Shown piece after piece: positions 1-11,440 of a DNA stretch of 64,000 bases; position 1 is the first letter of the stretch, and the number at the start of each line of letters is the position of its first letter. The stretch comes from Heliocidaris erythrogramma (Eukaryota > Echinodermata > Echinoidea > Camarodonta > Echinometridae), in the NCBI GenBank assembly GCA_025617745.1, contig CM046871.1, forward strand, positions 28,846,433 to 28,910,432, read 5' to 3'. The notes under the pieces were generated by a model. It was given only the letters and a program-made list of their open reading frames with translations. It searched no databases and was not told where the DNA came from. A program made the translations under genes and the position numbers.

Positions 1-1948
1 CCTCTCACTTCACTTATTCAATATTCATTGTCCCTTATTAGTTTAGTTTACCAAATGTCCTGGCTGGACGAAGAAGAAAAAATTACATCAAAGTGCCACA
101 CCCTAAACACAACCCTATTTATTTATAAAGCACAGGACTCTTGTGCAGTTGTTTTACCAGATATCAGAATGATATCAATGAAGCATTTTATTCCCCTTTG
201 ACGATGATTTTTCTATTACTCCTTTCTCTTTCTCTACTCCTAAACGTGCATAATATACAGGGACTGCATTGTAATGATAAGCGCCATAAAAATTTATTAT
301 TTATCATTTTCACTACATTGTAAAAGTACTTCCCTTTAACTGATGGAATTTGAGCCACAAGACACTGTCTGGCAGTGTTCAGAAACACATTAGCCTCTGC
401 GCTCTACACTGATGAAGCAAAATTTACACGTTAAATAAACTCTTGATTTGGAAAGTGGCAACTCATGCTTGGGAGCTAGGACTGTGATATTGTAGCTGAA
501 AGGGGGACAGGTAATGTTCCAACTGGAACATGCTGATATTTGTACTAGAAAATTTAGAAATCAATTTTATTTCAATAAGTTACAACAGGACAGGTCAAAG
601 AGTGTTATTTGAAAAGCAAATTAAGTCAAAGAAAGTTGTGTGAATTTACTTGTGTGAATACTATCACTAGATTGAGCAATTCTTATGACTTCTTCTGCCA
701 GCTTCGCTCCACTGGCTTAGAGTACAATTATACAAACTTTCACTTTACATTTTTCTCAAAGAATAAATGAACCAAAATAGGTCTCTATCCTCAGTCAGTT
801 ACACGTTCACGTTCTTATGGATATTCTCGATGAATTTTATTGTGAACAAATTCTGTTAGAAAAGAAATCATTGAGTAGCAATTATGGGAAATGATTTTCA
901 AGAGTTTTACAATTCACATGTCATACATCATGTATGATGGGGAGCCCTATGTCTGCGCACCTAAGATTTTGACCTGAAAATGAACAAGAATTTCTTTAAT
1001 ATTCCTCTAAAGCTTAATTTCATATGAGTCCTGATAATCTAAAGTGTAAGTTTGCAAAAAATCTCATCAAAATTAGAGCAAGAACAATGCCATTTTCACA
1101 AGAAACGTCAGCCGTGTCATTTTAACATTGAAAAAACAATGGTGCCCATGTCTGCGCACTCATTCATTTTACACGCATTTCGGGAGTTTTGACGTGAAAG
1201 ACAACATTTTGAGGCTTGTGAATAAAATGTCTGAAATAAGACCCTTTTTTCCAATATTTTGACTTGTTTTTCCATGAATAGTTGAATACCTATCGCTAGA
1301 TGAAAAGATGAAAAGTTTGTGTTCGTTGCGTGTTTTGTTTCATCAGAATCGCGCAGTTACGCGTGTGCGCAGACTTGGGCACTCGAGCCATACTACCTAC
1401 ATGTACTTCCTAATTTCTTAGAATCTTAAACAATTTTTCTTTTTAACCAAGAAACTACAGATATTGCTAAAAAAAAAAGAAAAAAATAAGAGCAGTGAAA
1501 AAATCTCATGACATCATCATCAGTACTCTAACTTATAAGAACTTGTCTGGAAAATCAGTTTGGACTTGGTTCCTTTGGGAGATCCTTCATGTCCTTTTAA
1601 TACTTTCCATAATCTTCCTACCAAGAAGTTAAAAAATATCATAGATGACAAACTGCAAAAGCAAAATGTCACTCAAACTAAGTTTTTGTGGAGTCAAAGT
1701 CTCGAGTGAAACACAATTTACACAGGCAGTTTTGAGTTTAGCCAATTCTTTGTTGGACTCTGGCATTTCTGGACTGAAGACTGTCTTGCCTCAGAACTGC
1801 AGAAATTCAATTGAAATTTGAATATTAGAATAGAAAGACTGAAGCTTCCGGTAAGCATGTGAAGCCCGTCTTCTACTGCCATTGATACAAAGCACCAATA
1901 CATTATTTGCCGTTTAACTTGATTATGTTGATCAACCATACAACTCAC
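1..1948 (-). other. Part of AMMECR1 intron 1
   Basis: This lies downstream of the AMMECR1 exon 1 donor on the minus strand. I see no second AMMECR1 exon in any minus frame, so the intron extends past the window. It is AT-rich and contains the inverted-repeat element at 942-1384, but no other recognisable coding sequence. Confidence 0.6.
942..1384. mobile_element. Small inverted-repeat (MITE-like) element
   Basis: The left end reads GAGCCCTATGTCTGCGCAC. The right end, reverse-complemented, reads GAGTGCCCAAGTCTGCGCAC, giving imperfect ~20-bp terminal inverted repeats. A third internal copy of the terminal motif (GTGCCCATGTCTGCGCACTC) lies near 1142. No ORF is present. It sits in the AMMECR1 intron. 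The target duplication is not clear. Confidence 0.5.
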
Positions 1949-2235
1949 AAAGGTTTATCGGTGAATTTGGGCGATGGTGCAGGAGCTTCGTTGTGCAGAT
2001 GCCTGTACAAAGTTTCGAAGCAAAAATAGCACATCTCATCACACACTATACGGGCTAGGCTAGAATTCAGTCCGTTGCTAAGGCCATTTGGTCGAGGTAT
2101 AACAACCGAACCGTTCCTTGGAGACGGAATATAATCTCTAGTTGAACATGACGTTGAAGATCCATGTTGATTCCCTTCATTTTCGGGAGGAGCAGAAACT
2201 TTCTGTCGCTTGACTCCACAGCAGCCGGTCGCCAT
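1949..2235 (-). CDS. AMMECR1: AMMECR1 orthologue, first coding exon
   Basis: The minus-strand ORF starts MATGCCGVKRQK and contains EMCYFCFETLYRHL followed by PKFTDKP. This matches the start of animal AMMECR1 proteins (MxxGCCGVKxQK, EMCxFCFxxLYxHL, then PxFTxxPYPLF). The ATG at 2235 is chosen because the MATGCCG start is conserved. The low-complexity Ser/Asn/Pro linker between the two motifs is much shorter than in human AMMECR1. The exon ends at 1949 on a perfect GTGAGT donor (complement of 1943-1948), leaving two bases (TT) of a split codon; the next family residues are aromatic or Pro-Leu-Phe, which fits. The rest of the AMMECR1 domain must lie beyond the left edge. The biochemical role of the family is poorly defined, so only orthology is claimed. 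Confidence 0.87.
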
Positions 2236-2716
2236 TTTCCTACTAGTCTATTGAGTTATTATGAAAGATTGTTCTACAAGAACGATACCACATTCATTGT
2301 GACCCTCGCCTTGTATGTGTAGAGATGGGTTACCAGTCTGCAGTTCAGCTGATGGCCAGTGCAGTGTTCTTTTGTATTTTTTATAAATTTATGTAGCGTT
2401 AGCGAGAATGGTCTGATTGTTTATTTGTGAAGAATGAGGTCATCGCCGTATCGACCTTCAATGTCACATAGCCTTACTTTATTAGACCTGGAGGCCAATT
2501 CGAAAGATAATTCGGGAAAATATTACGGGTTCACCAATTCAGACAAGTTTTTTATTAAACTACTGTAATTGGTTCCGTGAAAGCCTTTTAAAAAATATGA
2601 ACATTGGGGTGCAACAGAAGCACCCGAGATTTGTGGGGCACTTAGGCCTACGTACGTCTCCCCCCACCCCACCCCAGGAACCACTCTCGGTCCTACGCCA
2701 CTTCTACAAATAATTT
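2236..2716. promoter_or_regulatory. Presumed 5' UTR and promoter side of AMMECR1
   Basis: This stretch is immediately upstream of the AMMECR1 ATG on the minus strand, so the 5' UTR and core promoter are expected here. I see no convincing TATA box or CpG island, and the transcription start cannot be placed from sequence alone. Confidence 0.3.
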
Positions 2717-2730
2717 GTGAAGATGAATCC

Positions 2731-2983
2731 AAACAGACGATTGGTACTACAAAACTTAAAGATAACATTTAACAAATTCATAGTGACGAAGCTTTTCGAC
2801 CTGCACTCATCGGGTCACAACGCAGGAATGAGAGAATACAAGAAAATACAAAAGTCAAGGAAGGGTCGCTATACACACCCTTCCTTGACTTTTGTATTTT
2901 CTTGTATTCTCTCATTCCTGCGTTGTGACCCGATGAGTGCAGGTCGAAAAGCTTCGTCACTATGAATTTGTTAAATGTTATCT
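2731..2983. mobile_element. Perfect hairpin insertion with 14-bp direct repeats
   Basis: The arms 2759-2865 and 2878-2984 are perfect reverse complements over 107 bp, with a 12-nt loop (2866-2877). The unit is bracketed by the direct repeat TGAAGATGAATCCA at 2717-2730 and 2984-2997, which looks like a target-site duplication. Two ORFs, one on each strand, read through the arms and encode the same peptide, as any palindrome forces; they are not genes. The lack of arm divergence implies a young insertion or ongoing arm correction. Confidence 0.75.
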
Positions 2984-2997
2984 TGAAGATGAATCCA

Positions 2998-3913
2998 TTA
3001 TGAAAAATACCTACCATCACAATGGCAATTAGAAGTGAGCAAATTTTACAGATATCAAAAGGCCCATATAATATGGAAATGTAGAAAATGTCATTTTTAT
3101 ATCCATTCGTCACTTTGCTCTTTCTTGTATGTTTTTTTAAAGACTTTTTTTCTAAAAATTCGAGCCTCTTAAATCCTTCATCGAAAAAGAAATGTATCGA
3201 AGATGATTATTTTTAATCAATCGTTTAGCCTAATCTAAAGAGAAATATGATAGTGAAATTTAGTGTCCCGTTTTCAATTCAAACTACTGTTGAAATTTGC
3301 TCTTTTGCCCATATGTCTCTATAGGATTTTCTTTGATTTCAGGACTTCTGTAACAAGGAAAAAGTGTAATTTTTAATTGTAAAGGGTATTTACACTCTTT
3401 TTTCAACATTTGGTCGCTTAATTGACTCGACTGAAGTCTTCAGGATCAGTGCCCGTTGCAGAGGCTTCGGAACGTCGGGCTCGGACAATGGATGGGGGGA
3501 TATTTTGTCCGCCAGAGAAAAGTCCCCCCCCCCCCCCCCCCGACGCCTCTGCTTAATATTCCCACAATCTAGATACACTGGTAAAAGAAAGAAAAGGAAG
3601 GGAGAAGTGGAAAACTTGGACGAGAAATGAAGACGATATGACCCCTCCAGCACTCCCCCTAATCACTAATGAAGTCTCATTTCATTCTCCGGCTCCGAGT
3701 AAGATGATATCTATATAAAATCTACCACGATGACCGATATATACAAAAATATTCAAATATAGCCTACCACTCCCACTGAGCTCCATCCTGATAACCTGTA
3801 ACGCCATGCATATTATTATTAATAATAACAAAAATAATAACAATACTACTACTACTAATAATAATAACAATAATAATAAAAATAAATGAAGAAGCTTAAT
3901 GGGAGGAATTTTA
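2998..3913. other. Intergenic, no gene seen
   Basis: This is AT-rich sequence with a run of 18 C near 3524-3541 and an AAT/ACT microsatellite at 3817-3892. The ORFs here are short, low-complexity and unlike any family I know. Confidence 0.6.
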
Positions 3914-4124
3914 ATTTGTAAACAAATTTTTAGGCTTTTACTCCCAGTGTTATAGATCGTATGCTCGATCTGTAATGAAAATCACTAGTCAGAAAAAAAT
4001 GGAACCAGCGGGATTCGAACCTGTCATCTACTGCTGTGCCGGGCAGCGACTTGTGATTTTCATTACAGATCGAGCATACGATCTATAACACTGGGAGTAA
4101 AAGCCTAAAAATTTGTTTACAAAT
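3914..4124. mobile_element. Inverted-repeat element enclosing a tRNA-like loop
   Basis: The arms 3914-3985 and 4053-4124 are perfect reverse complements (72 bp). The 67-nt loop, read on the minus strand, contains GGTTCGAATCCCGC, a canonical Pol III B box/T-arm, then a CTGGTTCCA acceptor-like end and a T7 run resembling a Pol III terminator. Only the 3' half of a tRNA is evident, so this is not a functional tRNA gene. The element is followed directly by an ATA microsatellite (4125-4196). Confidence 0.7.
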
Positions 4125-4148
4125 AATGATAATAATAATTAATATAAC

Positions 4149-4197
<49 letters not shown>

Positions 4198-4294
4198 GCA
4201 CGATTCGAAATGGGAAAACTGGTAAAAGCACATGTAGGCAATAAGCCAGTTCATAATTAGTCGTAGTAATACATGGTACAAATGACCCTGAAAT

Positions 4295-4597
4295 CCCGGG
4301 GGGGGGGGGGCACTCAGATATATGGGTGTATAGGTTTTATACTTGGATGAAAAAAGACCCCTAAACGAGGATTTCATTTGCGCGGTTTTTCATCATCCAA
4401 CCCCCCTAAACAGGTTTGACTTCGGCCAGATTAGTCAAAAGCACCCCTTTTTGTTGAAAATCAGCGTTTTTGGACCCCTTAACGCGTAACACGCGTTACG
4501 CGTTCCACCTGATAAAAGGACCCCTTTTACGCGTTTTCTTGGACGCGCATGTGTACACCCATATATCTGAGTGGCCCCCCCCCCCCCCCCCCCCGGG
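4295..4597. mobile_element. hAT-like nonautonomous element with poly-G/poly-C ends
   Basis: The exact 8-bp direct repeat CCTGAAAT at 4287-4294 and 4598-4605 flanks a 303-bp unit. Its ends are inverted: CCCGGG followed by a G run and CACTCAGATATATGGGTGTA on the left, with the complement on the right ending in a C run and CCCGGG. An 8-bp target duplication is the hAT superfamily signature. The homopolymer lies inside the terminal repeat rather than at random. No ORF is present. Confidence 0.7.
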
Positions 4598-4605
4598 CCT
4601 GAAAT

Positions 4606-5092
4606 GACCCCAATTTGTACGCGCACGCGCATCTGTTTTGGTGGACGCGCTTAATGTTTAACATGTAAAATCATACTGGCGCGCGCATCATAGTGCGCAC
4701 ATGATTTCAACATTAATAAACTTATCAAAATTTTGTAGCATCATAATGAATAAGTTCAAACAATAAAGGACAACGTATTCTAATAACATTTGGGAAGATG
4801 AATTTATGTATATATTACTTTTGGAAATTTATTTCCTGTGCCAAAATTTAGTATCAAAAATTCTACTTTCACTTTCACTTCCTATCATTGTTAATATTTT
4901 CCCTTTAATCGGTGCCTTTGCCATTGCAATTCCAGCTATTCAATCCAAGTCGATGTATCTAATTATCCGCCTGATCATTTCTTTGCACATTTTTTTTTTG
5001 TTTTGTTGTTGTTTACAGTTATATTTGTTTTCATTTATTTAAATAATTTATGTAATCATTTATTTATCACTATAATATGATTAGTGATAATG

Positions 5093-5130
<38 letters not shown>

Positions 5131-5679
5131 TATTCTTATTATCATCATCATTATTATTATATTATCATTTTCTTTTTTATTATTATTAATATCATTATTA
5201 CTATCATTATCATTATTATAATTAGGCCTACTATTATAATAATAATTATTATTATTGTTGTTGTTATCATCACCATCATTATTATTATTTGATGTATATA
5301 TGTTATCTATTTATTTACTCGTTATTTTCTTCTCTCTCGTTCTCTTTCCTTTTCTTTTTCTTTTTCATCAATTTGCACACTTTATGTAATATTTATATTT
5401 CTTATCTCATTATTCTGTAAATAACTTATTGTAAATACCTTGTAAATACACTAACTTTATTGTGAAATGATATTGTATATGGTACGTTCTATGATTAGTG
5501 TCCCCAATACCCAAACGAGGGTGACATGGGTCCAATAAAATCATCATTGTCATTGTCATTGTCATTATCATTGTCACAGCGTACTGAGACCTCTATCTGC
5601 ACATGCGCAAATTGTAATTACGAACTGGCTTGTTAATTAATACAGAGGATCGGAACGCGTATAATACATGCTTATAGAT
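4606..5679. other. Intergenic with microsatellites, no gene seen
   Basis: It contains a long ATT/ATC microsatellite at 5085-5290 and a CATTGT-type hexamer array at 5541-5577. The Tyr- and Ile-rich ORFs are translations of the microsatellite. Confidence 0.6.
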
Positions 5680-6987
5680 CAGCGTTGCCAGGTGTACGAT
5701 AATTATCGTATTTGTACGATAATTTGGCCCTCTGTACGATGTAATTCCAAAAAAGGTCAAATGTACGATAATTTTACATTTTGCTAGGCGTACTAGTGGG
5801 CCCTATTTTGATCCTTTTTGGTACCCATTTTCTCTTTTAAAAACCCATTTCCAAACACATAGGAATCGTACATTTTTTGCCTTTCTTGTAATTTTCACCC
5901 ACGGGGTTGTAGTTTCACGCCATACGTCGAGTACGATCCGGACAACTTTTCATGCAAATTGTCACAAATCTTTCACAGGATAGGTTGAAAATCATGTGAA
6001 TTGCAAATATTCACTGGTTTTAGTGTTACTTGATGCACGCTTTGCGCAAAATCTGACGGCAAATTTGACAGGCTATTTTTTTGTTAAGTGTCCGGAAATG
6101 CAACCCCCCATCCTACAGTGGCTATCTACGGGGGGGGGGGGCAGAGGGGACACGTGCTCCGGGTGGCACTTGAAGGGCCCGGGGCGCAAAAACTATGCTT
6201 TATATAGTTTGAAATGCGAAAATTTTCTAAAGCTGAGTCGCTTTGCTTTCTCGCATAATTATGTTCAAGATCTAGCCATTTCGCGCCACCAATGGCGTTT
6301 TTAACCATTAATTGACTCTAGTTGATTTGCCCTCCCCCCCCCCCCCGCATAAGGCAGGAGCTTGTTTAATTTTGCGCGCCCCCCCCCCCCCCCCCCCGAT
6401 CGGATATAAGTGCATAAAAAGCACTTTCAATGTACATGTATAGTATACATTCGATATAAATCATGAATTTGCCTTAATTGCAATTGCCTTCAAATTCCTC
6501 TCATTTCTTCTGGGTTAAAATAACAAAACATATTGCTAGGTCGCTGTATTCCATTGAATATTTTTTTGCAAGTTGCTCCCTCGCTTATACTCATCAAATT
6601 TGGGCTAACATTCAACTCTGGGTTATGTGCATCAAAACTCATTTTCACGTAGCGCCATCACTTCTAAATTAAAAACGCTCATTAATCTGAGTTTGGGCAT
6701 TGGGGGGGGGGGGCGAATATTTTAATGTTTGCCCCCGCCGCGGGCGCCAGAATACCTAGATACGCCACTATACTAGTATGGTTTGCTAATCGTGAATTTT
6801 GCGGGATCGTATCTTGCCTTCAGTTCGGACATTTTTTTTCTTCATATGGGTGTATAGGTCTACAGTTGGTACTTCCTGATTTTCCTGTGAGATACATAGT
6901 CAGCTATAATTATGTAAGATAATTTTCTCTGAAAAACGAAACGAGCCTCGGATACGATAATTTAACATTTTGAACCTGGTAACGCTG
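5680..6987. mobile_element. hAT-like nonautonomous element
   Basis: The left end CAGCGTTGCCAGGT is mirrored at the right end (the complement reads CAGCGTTACCAGGT), and both are followed by ACGATAAT-type subterminal motifs. CAG...CTG ends with a GTTGCC core are typical of hAT elements. The flanks TTATAGAT and CTACAGAT agree at 6 of 8 positions, compatible with a decayed 8-bp target duplication. The interior carries repeated GTACGATAATT motifs and three long poly-G/poly-C runs (about 6129, 6336 and 6368-6397), suggesting other repeats have landed inside. No transposase ORF is visible. Confidence 0.6.
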
Positions 6988-7930
6988 CTACAGATCGATG
7001 ATCACTGTTCAGCGATGAAGAATAGCATCCTCTATAGTTTGGGGGATCTATCAATGCAATACCCAGTTTGAACATTTAATTCAACCATCGACTGTGCACA
7101 TTTCACCCATCGATAAATTAAATAGTGATTTCACCCAGTCCATGTATTATAATAGACATTCGGAATGACCGTATTATAAGATGAAAATTGATTGCCACCT
7201 CTCTACAATAACATCACGCCTCCATGCCTCATAAGGAAAACATAAGAAATCTTCGTTGGTTGAGGCATACATCCCCTGTCAATAATTTATTGTCCTCTTG
7301 TACAGCTTTCAAAACCAATTACAGAACTACATAGATGCCATTACGAAATAATATACGGCTATTACATGTTTGATCTGGACCAACTCGCGATCGGTATAGT
7401 GCATGCATGGGTATAACAGTCCTTTCACAGGAAGCTTGTTACACATAACATTATTACAAAAATGTTCTTTTTTTTAGTCATGCATAAACAGCAGGATAAA
7501 CATACATGTACATACAAATTGATAAATCATACATGTACATATAGATCGTGAAATCAACATCAGAAAAAATACACGGCTTCGATGATCATAGGAGACAAAT
7601 TAAAGATTTCAAATTCTTGGCTATTTTAATACTAGGTGTAAAAAAAAAAAGATATTTGACACGTTTGATTGTTAATAACTCAAAAGTTTGGTAAAGTTGA
7701 AGGATGTCATATTCATTTGGAGTAAGTTTTCATGAAATTTCTTTTATTACTATATGCTCTGATCACTAAATTAAATTTTCACATTTTGAAAAGTCAAGGC
7801 TGCAAAATCTGCGTGTATAACAGTAATTAATTCAGAGCACAACAATGTGCATGGCAGCTGAAATTCCAGCACCTCTTTTTAACCCAGAGGCACGAATCAT
7901 TACTGACGATGATGATGATGATGACAGACG
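6988..7930. other. Intergenic, no gene seen
   Basis: AT-rich sequence without a credible ORF. An ATGATG run at 7909-7923 leads into the purine-rich array. Confidence 0.5.
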
Positions 7931-7975
7931 CGGATTCAGGGGGGCCCCGCCCCCCTCCCCCCCCCCCCCCCCCCG

Positions 7976-8990
7976 GCCAAAAAAAGGGGAAAGAGAGAAA
8001 GAGAGAAGGAAAAGAAGGGAAAGGGAGAGAAGAGAGAAAAGGAAAGGAAGAAGAAGAAGAAGGAGAAGAAAATTTGAAAAGGGGAAGAAAGAGGCCGGGG
8101 GCCGAAAGGGCCTTGCTTCCCCCCGCGCCCAAATAGAGTGAAGGAAGGGGGGGGGGGAGGGGGAGAAAAAAAAGAAGGCAAAAAAGTGGAAGGAGTCCGG
8201 GGCCGAAAGGGCCTTACCTCCCAGGGTGTAGTGTTGCCTGTTGCCTCCCCCCCCCCCCCCCCCCCCCATAAAAAGAGAGAGAGAGCAGGAAGGAAAGTAG
8301 AAAGAAGAAAAAAGAGGGAAAGAGAGAAGGAAAAGAAGAGAAAGGGAGGGAGGAGAGAAAAGTGAAAAAGGAAGAAATAAATAAAGGAGGAAGAAACGCG
8401 GAGGCCGGGGGGCCGAAAGGACCTTGCCTCTCCGTTCTCCCTCCCCCTCCCCCTCCCCGGCCAAAAAGAGGGAAGGGAGGGGAAGGGAAAGAGGAGAGAA
8501 TGGGAAAAAATGAAATGAAAGAGGAAGCAAAATGGGGAGAGTCCAGGGACCGAAAGGGCCTTGTCTCCCAGAGAGAGAGAGAGAGGAAGAGAGCGAGCAG
8601 GAAGGAAATAAGAAAGAACAAAGAGGGAAAGAGAGAAGGAAAAGAAGGGAAAGGGGGAGAGGAGAGAAAAGAAAAAAAATAGGAAGACAAAGTGAAAATG
8701 GAAAGAAGGATGCCAGGCGCCAAAAGGGCCTTCCACGGTTCCACCCCCCCCCCCCCCCTCCATAAAAAAAAAGGGAGAAGGGAGGAAAAGGGATAGATGA
8801 GAGAAAGGGGAAAAAAGAGGGAGAAGAAAAAGGAAAAGGGGGAAGGGGGAAGGAGGCCGGAGGCCGAAAGGGCCTTGCTCCCACGTTGTCTCATCTCCCC
8901 ATCTCCAAGAAAAAAAAAACAGAGCAGGGTGAAAGGGAAAAAAAAAGAGGATATAAAGGGAAGGAAAACGCGGAGGAATAAGAAAAGAAA
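7976..8990 (+). repeat. One-kilobase polypurine array
   Basis: The plus strand is almost all A and G. It is built from degenerate units of roughly 100-200 bp, each carrying a conserved boundary block (GGCCGAAAGGGCCTT or close variants at about 8103, 8207, 8411, 8550, 8725 and 8866), often next to a C run. The long apparent ORFs on both strands (Arg/Lys/Glu-rich on plus, Pro/Ser/Phe/Leu-rich on minus) overlap in several frames and follow from the composition. They are not genes. Confidence 0.8.
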
Positions 8991-10197
8991 TGAACAGAAG
9001 GGATGTAAGTTTCCTGGGGAAAAAAAAGCTTACTATCAATAAAGTAATTTAAATGCTTATCAAAGGCATTATACATTGTGAATATCTATATGTTAAAATT
9101 TAAGAATAACAATTTCATCTCATTTGATAACAGATGGGTGAACATAATTTTGCTGTAAACTAGTTTTGCTATATGTGCTGTATAATTAAAATGGTTTGTT
9201 TGTTAATTCTATTATGTGCAGTATTTTGTTGTTATTAATGTGTTTATAAAGTATTGCAAAGTCAAAAGCAATATGTAATAAAGATATTTCTATAAGGGGA
9301 AAAAAAATCGGGCCTTTTCAGATACATAACTGTTTGATATCTTCGCCGACTGTCGCCGAGGAGTAATGATTTGCCACAGTAATGAGCCCTTAGTACGGCT
9401 CCTGGCTTCCTGCAAGAGCCGACGCATGCTAATAAGGATTCACGAAACTCAGTGTTTAGGGCGGATTTCGAGGAAGTTAGCGTACATGACCATATCATTG
9501 GCGAATCCGCCAATGATTATGGAAGAGAAGTTTTGCCCCCCCCCCCCTCCCGGATCCGCCAATGATTATGGAAGAGAAGTTTTTTTTTTTTTTTTTTTTT
9601 GCTTGTCAGGGAATTGTGGTGTGGAAGTGGACCCCCATAACCCCCTACTGAGCGATATTTTTTTTTTTGTCCCCCCCCCCCCCCCCCCGCCACCTGAGTT
9701 TCGAGAAGCTGGCGATACCCAAAAAATACGGGTCTACCTTTTGACAAACTTTCATTTTTGTGCCCCTTCTTTTACTCAATCCTGGATCCGCCCCTGCCAT
9801 AATGACACCATTAGAAACAGACGTTAGTTATTACCGAACAAAAGATGAATAAGTAGCCCCTCGAAATCATAGGTGTCAAATTGTAAATATTTTCTTTCGG
9901 AATTTAGGAACTTTATTCATTATAATATGATCTGTATGGATTTCAGAATGTTCTTCCGGCGGGAGTGAAAGCACTTTATATGCTTTTGCACCCCTCCCCC
10001 CGAGATCGAGCGTCAGATACGCCATTTGTCATCATTATTGTAGCAATATGTAGCTCACATGATTTAAAATTTGAGCCCCCCACCCCTAAGAAATACTGGA
10101 TCCGCGATAGACCGTTCTTGTATAGCGCATATCCCGTCATGATATAACGTCCCTATATGGGCTTCTAAAAGTTTTGGAGTATTATCACCCCGGCCTT
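8991..10197. other. Intergenic with poly-C element remnants
   Basis: Around 9490-9800 there are pieces of the dispersed 'GTGGCGGATCC' poly-C repeat: two near copies of CCGCCAATGATTATGG, C runs at 9537 and 9670, a T run at 9581-9600, and a TCCTGGATCCGCCCCTG end at 9779-9795. No gene is seen. Confidence 0.5.
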
Positions 10198-10398
10198 AGC
10201 TCTGGCAGCCGTAAAGTCAGCGCACCGTGCATTTTAAGGAACGAATTCTGCCAGGGGCCCATTTAACACCTGGGTGGAGAGTGGCAAACGTGATTAATGT
10301 CTTGCCAAAGACGCTAGTGCCGGGCTGAGATGCGAACCCTCAACCTTGGATTGAGAGTCAAGTGAATGAACCACTAGCTGTACTACGACACCTCCACA
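10198..10398 (-). repeat. tRNA-derived SINE, minus strand
   Basis: Read on the minus strand, a tRNA-like head begins near 10398 (GTGTCGTAGTACAGCTAGTG) with a B-box-like GGGTTCGCATCTC near 10326-10340. It is followed by a body containing TTGGCAAGACATTAATCACG and CCACCCAGGTGTTAAATGGG. The same body occurs at 60480-60545 and 11230-11300, so this is one SINE family. The 3' tail is missing here. Confidence 0.65.
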
Positions 10399-11214
10399 TT
10401 AATGACACTGGTTATGCAAAAAGGATGGCAGAATGACAGACACAATGGTGATGTATGTTCTTAATTAAATGCTGTCAACCAAGAGTTTGTAGCATCAATT
10501 TTTCAAAAACTGAAAATCTAATTAAATATTCAAAGCATTATTTTAAGAATATTAATGAAGGCAATGTCACAAAACTTACTCACAATAAATAAATATGACA
10601 TCCGCTTCACACTGTGACATATTGATACGTTTTGTCTCATTGACCAACGCCCCCTAGCGTCCGAGCAAAAAGTGCAACGTTGTAGACGTACCCAATCAAA
10701 AATAAGTCTTCACGTCCCTGTACTATATAGTCAATGGGGATTCTACAACCTCCGAAATTAAGTTAAATTGAAATAAAAACAGTATGAAGTAACAAATAAG
10801 GAAGGAAATAAATAGAAATATTTGCTGATATTAGTTGCGTTCAGATTCGGCTTCATGACTTCAACCCTCTGTCAATAGTGAACTCGCCCACGCTACATCC
10901 TGAATATTCATAGCTTATACTTTGGCTTGTTAAAAACATGCTCTTCTTTGATAGGACAGGTATGGGGGGGGGTTGGAAGAAATGGGCGTGACTAGCCAAT
11001 TAGGACTGATGTACGATAATGGTGGCATTCGATCCTGGCTTAAGCACGTGCCCCCTGCCTCTAGACACCACTGAGCGAAGAGACCGAGCGGGGGTGAGAG
11101 GGAGTATCCCCCTCCTACATCAGGGGATTTTTCAAAAATCTGTCTATAAAACTTACATTTTAGAACATCCCAAAATGGTTTTTAATGAAAAGAAGAAAAG
11201 AAGAATCCCGCCGC
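10399..11214. other. Intergenic, no gene seen
   Basis: Between two SINE pieces. One 67-codon ORF (11019-11222) has no recognisable family features. Confidence 0.5.
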
Positions 11215-11218
11215 AGCG

Positions 11219-11440
11219 CTAATGTCCTTTGGCAAGACAGTCATTTAAATTTGTCACTCTCCACCCAGGTGAAGTAAATGGGTACCGGTAGGAAGAAATT
11301 TCTTGAATGCCTTAATTAGCGCCTATCATGGCGGCTTGGCTAATTTGATACTTTGTATTAACGGCAGTAGAGTATATTTGTATAGTAGTTGCGCTATATA
11401 AATGGACATACATGTATATTATTATAATTATAATGACTGA
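11219..11440 (+). repeat. SINE 3' body and tail
   Basis: It matches the body of the SINE at 60411-60675 (TTGGCAAGACA, CTCCACCCAGGTG, AAATGGGTACCGGTAGGAA) and ends in the typical tail GCGCTATATAAAT followed by ATT repeats. The tRNA-like head is absent, so the copy is 5'-truncated. Confidence 0.6.

Noticed and set aside
2717-3113. Two similar ORFs on opposite strands
   Set aside because: They are the two readings of one perfect palindrome.
7832-9039. Long overlapping ORFs of up to 367 codons on both strands
   Set aside because: They coincide with a polypurine tract where stop codons are rare; the products are compositional (Pro/Phe/Ser or Arg/Lys/Glu) and frames overlap on both strands.
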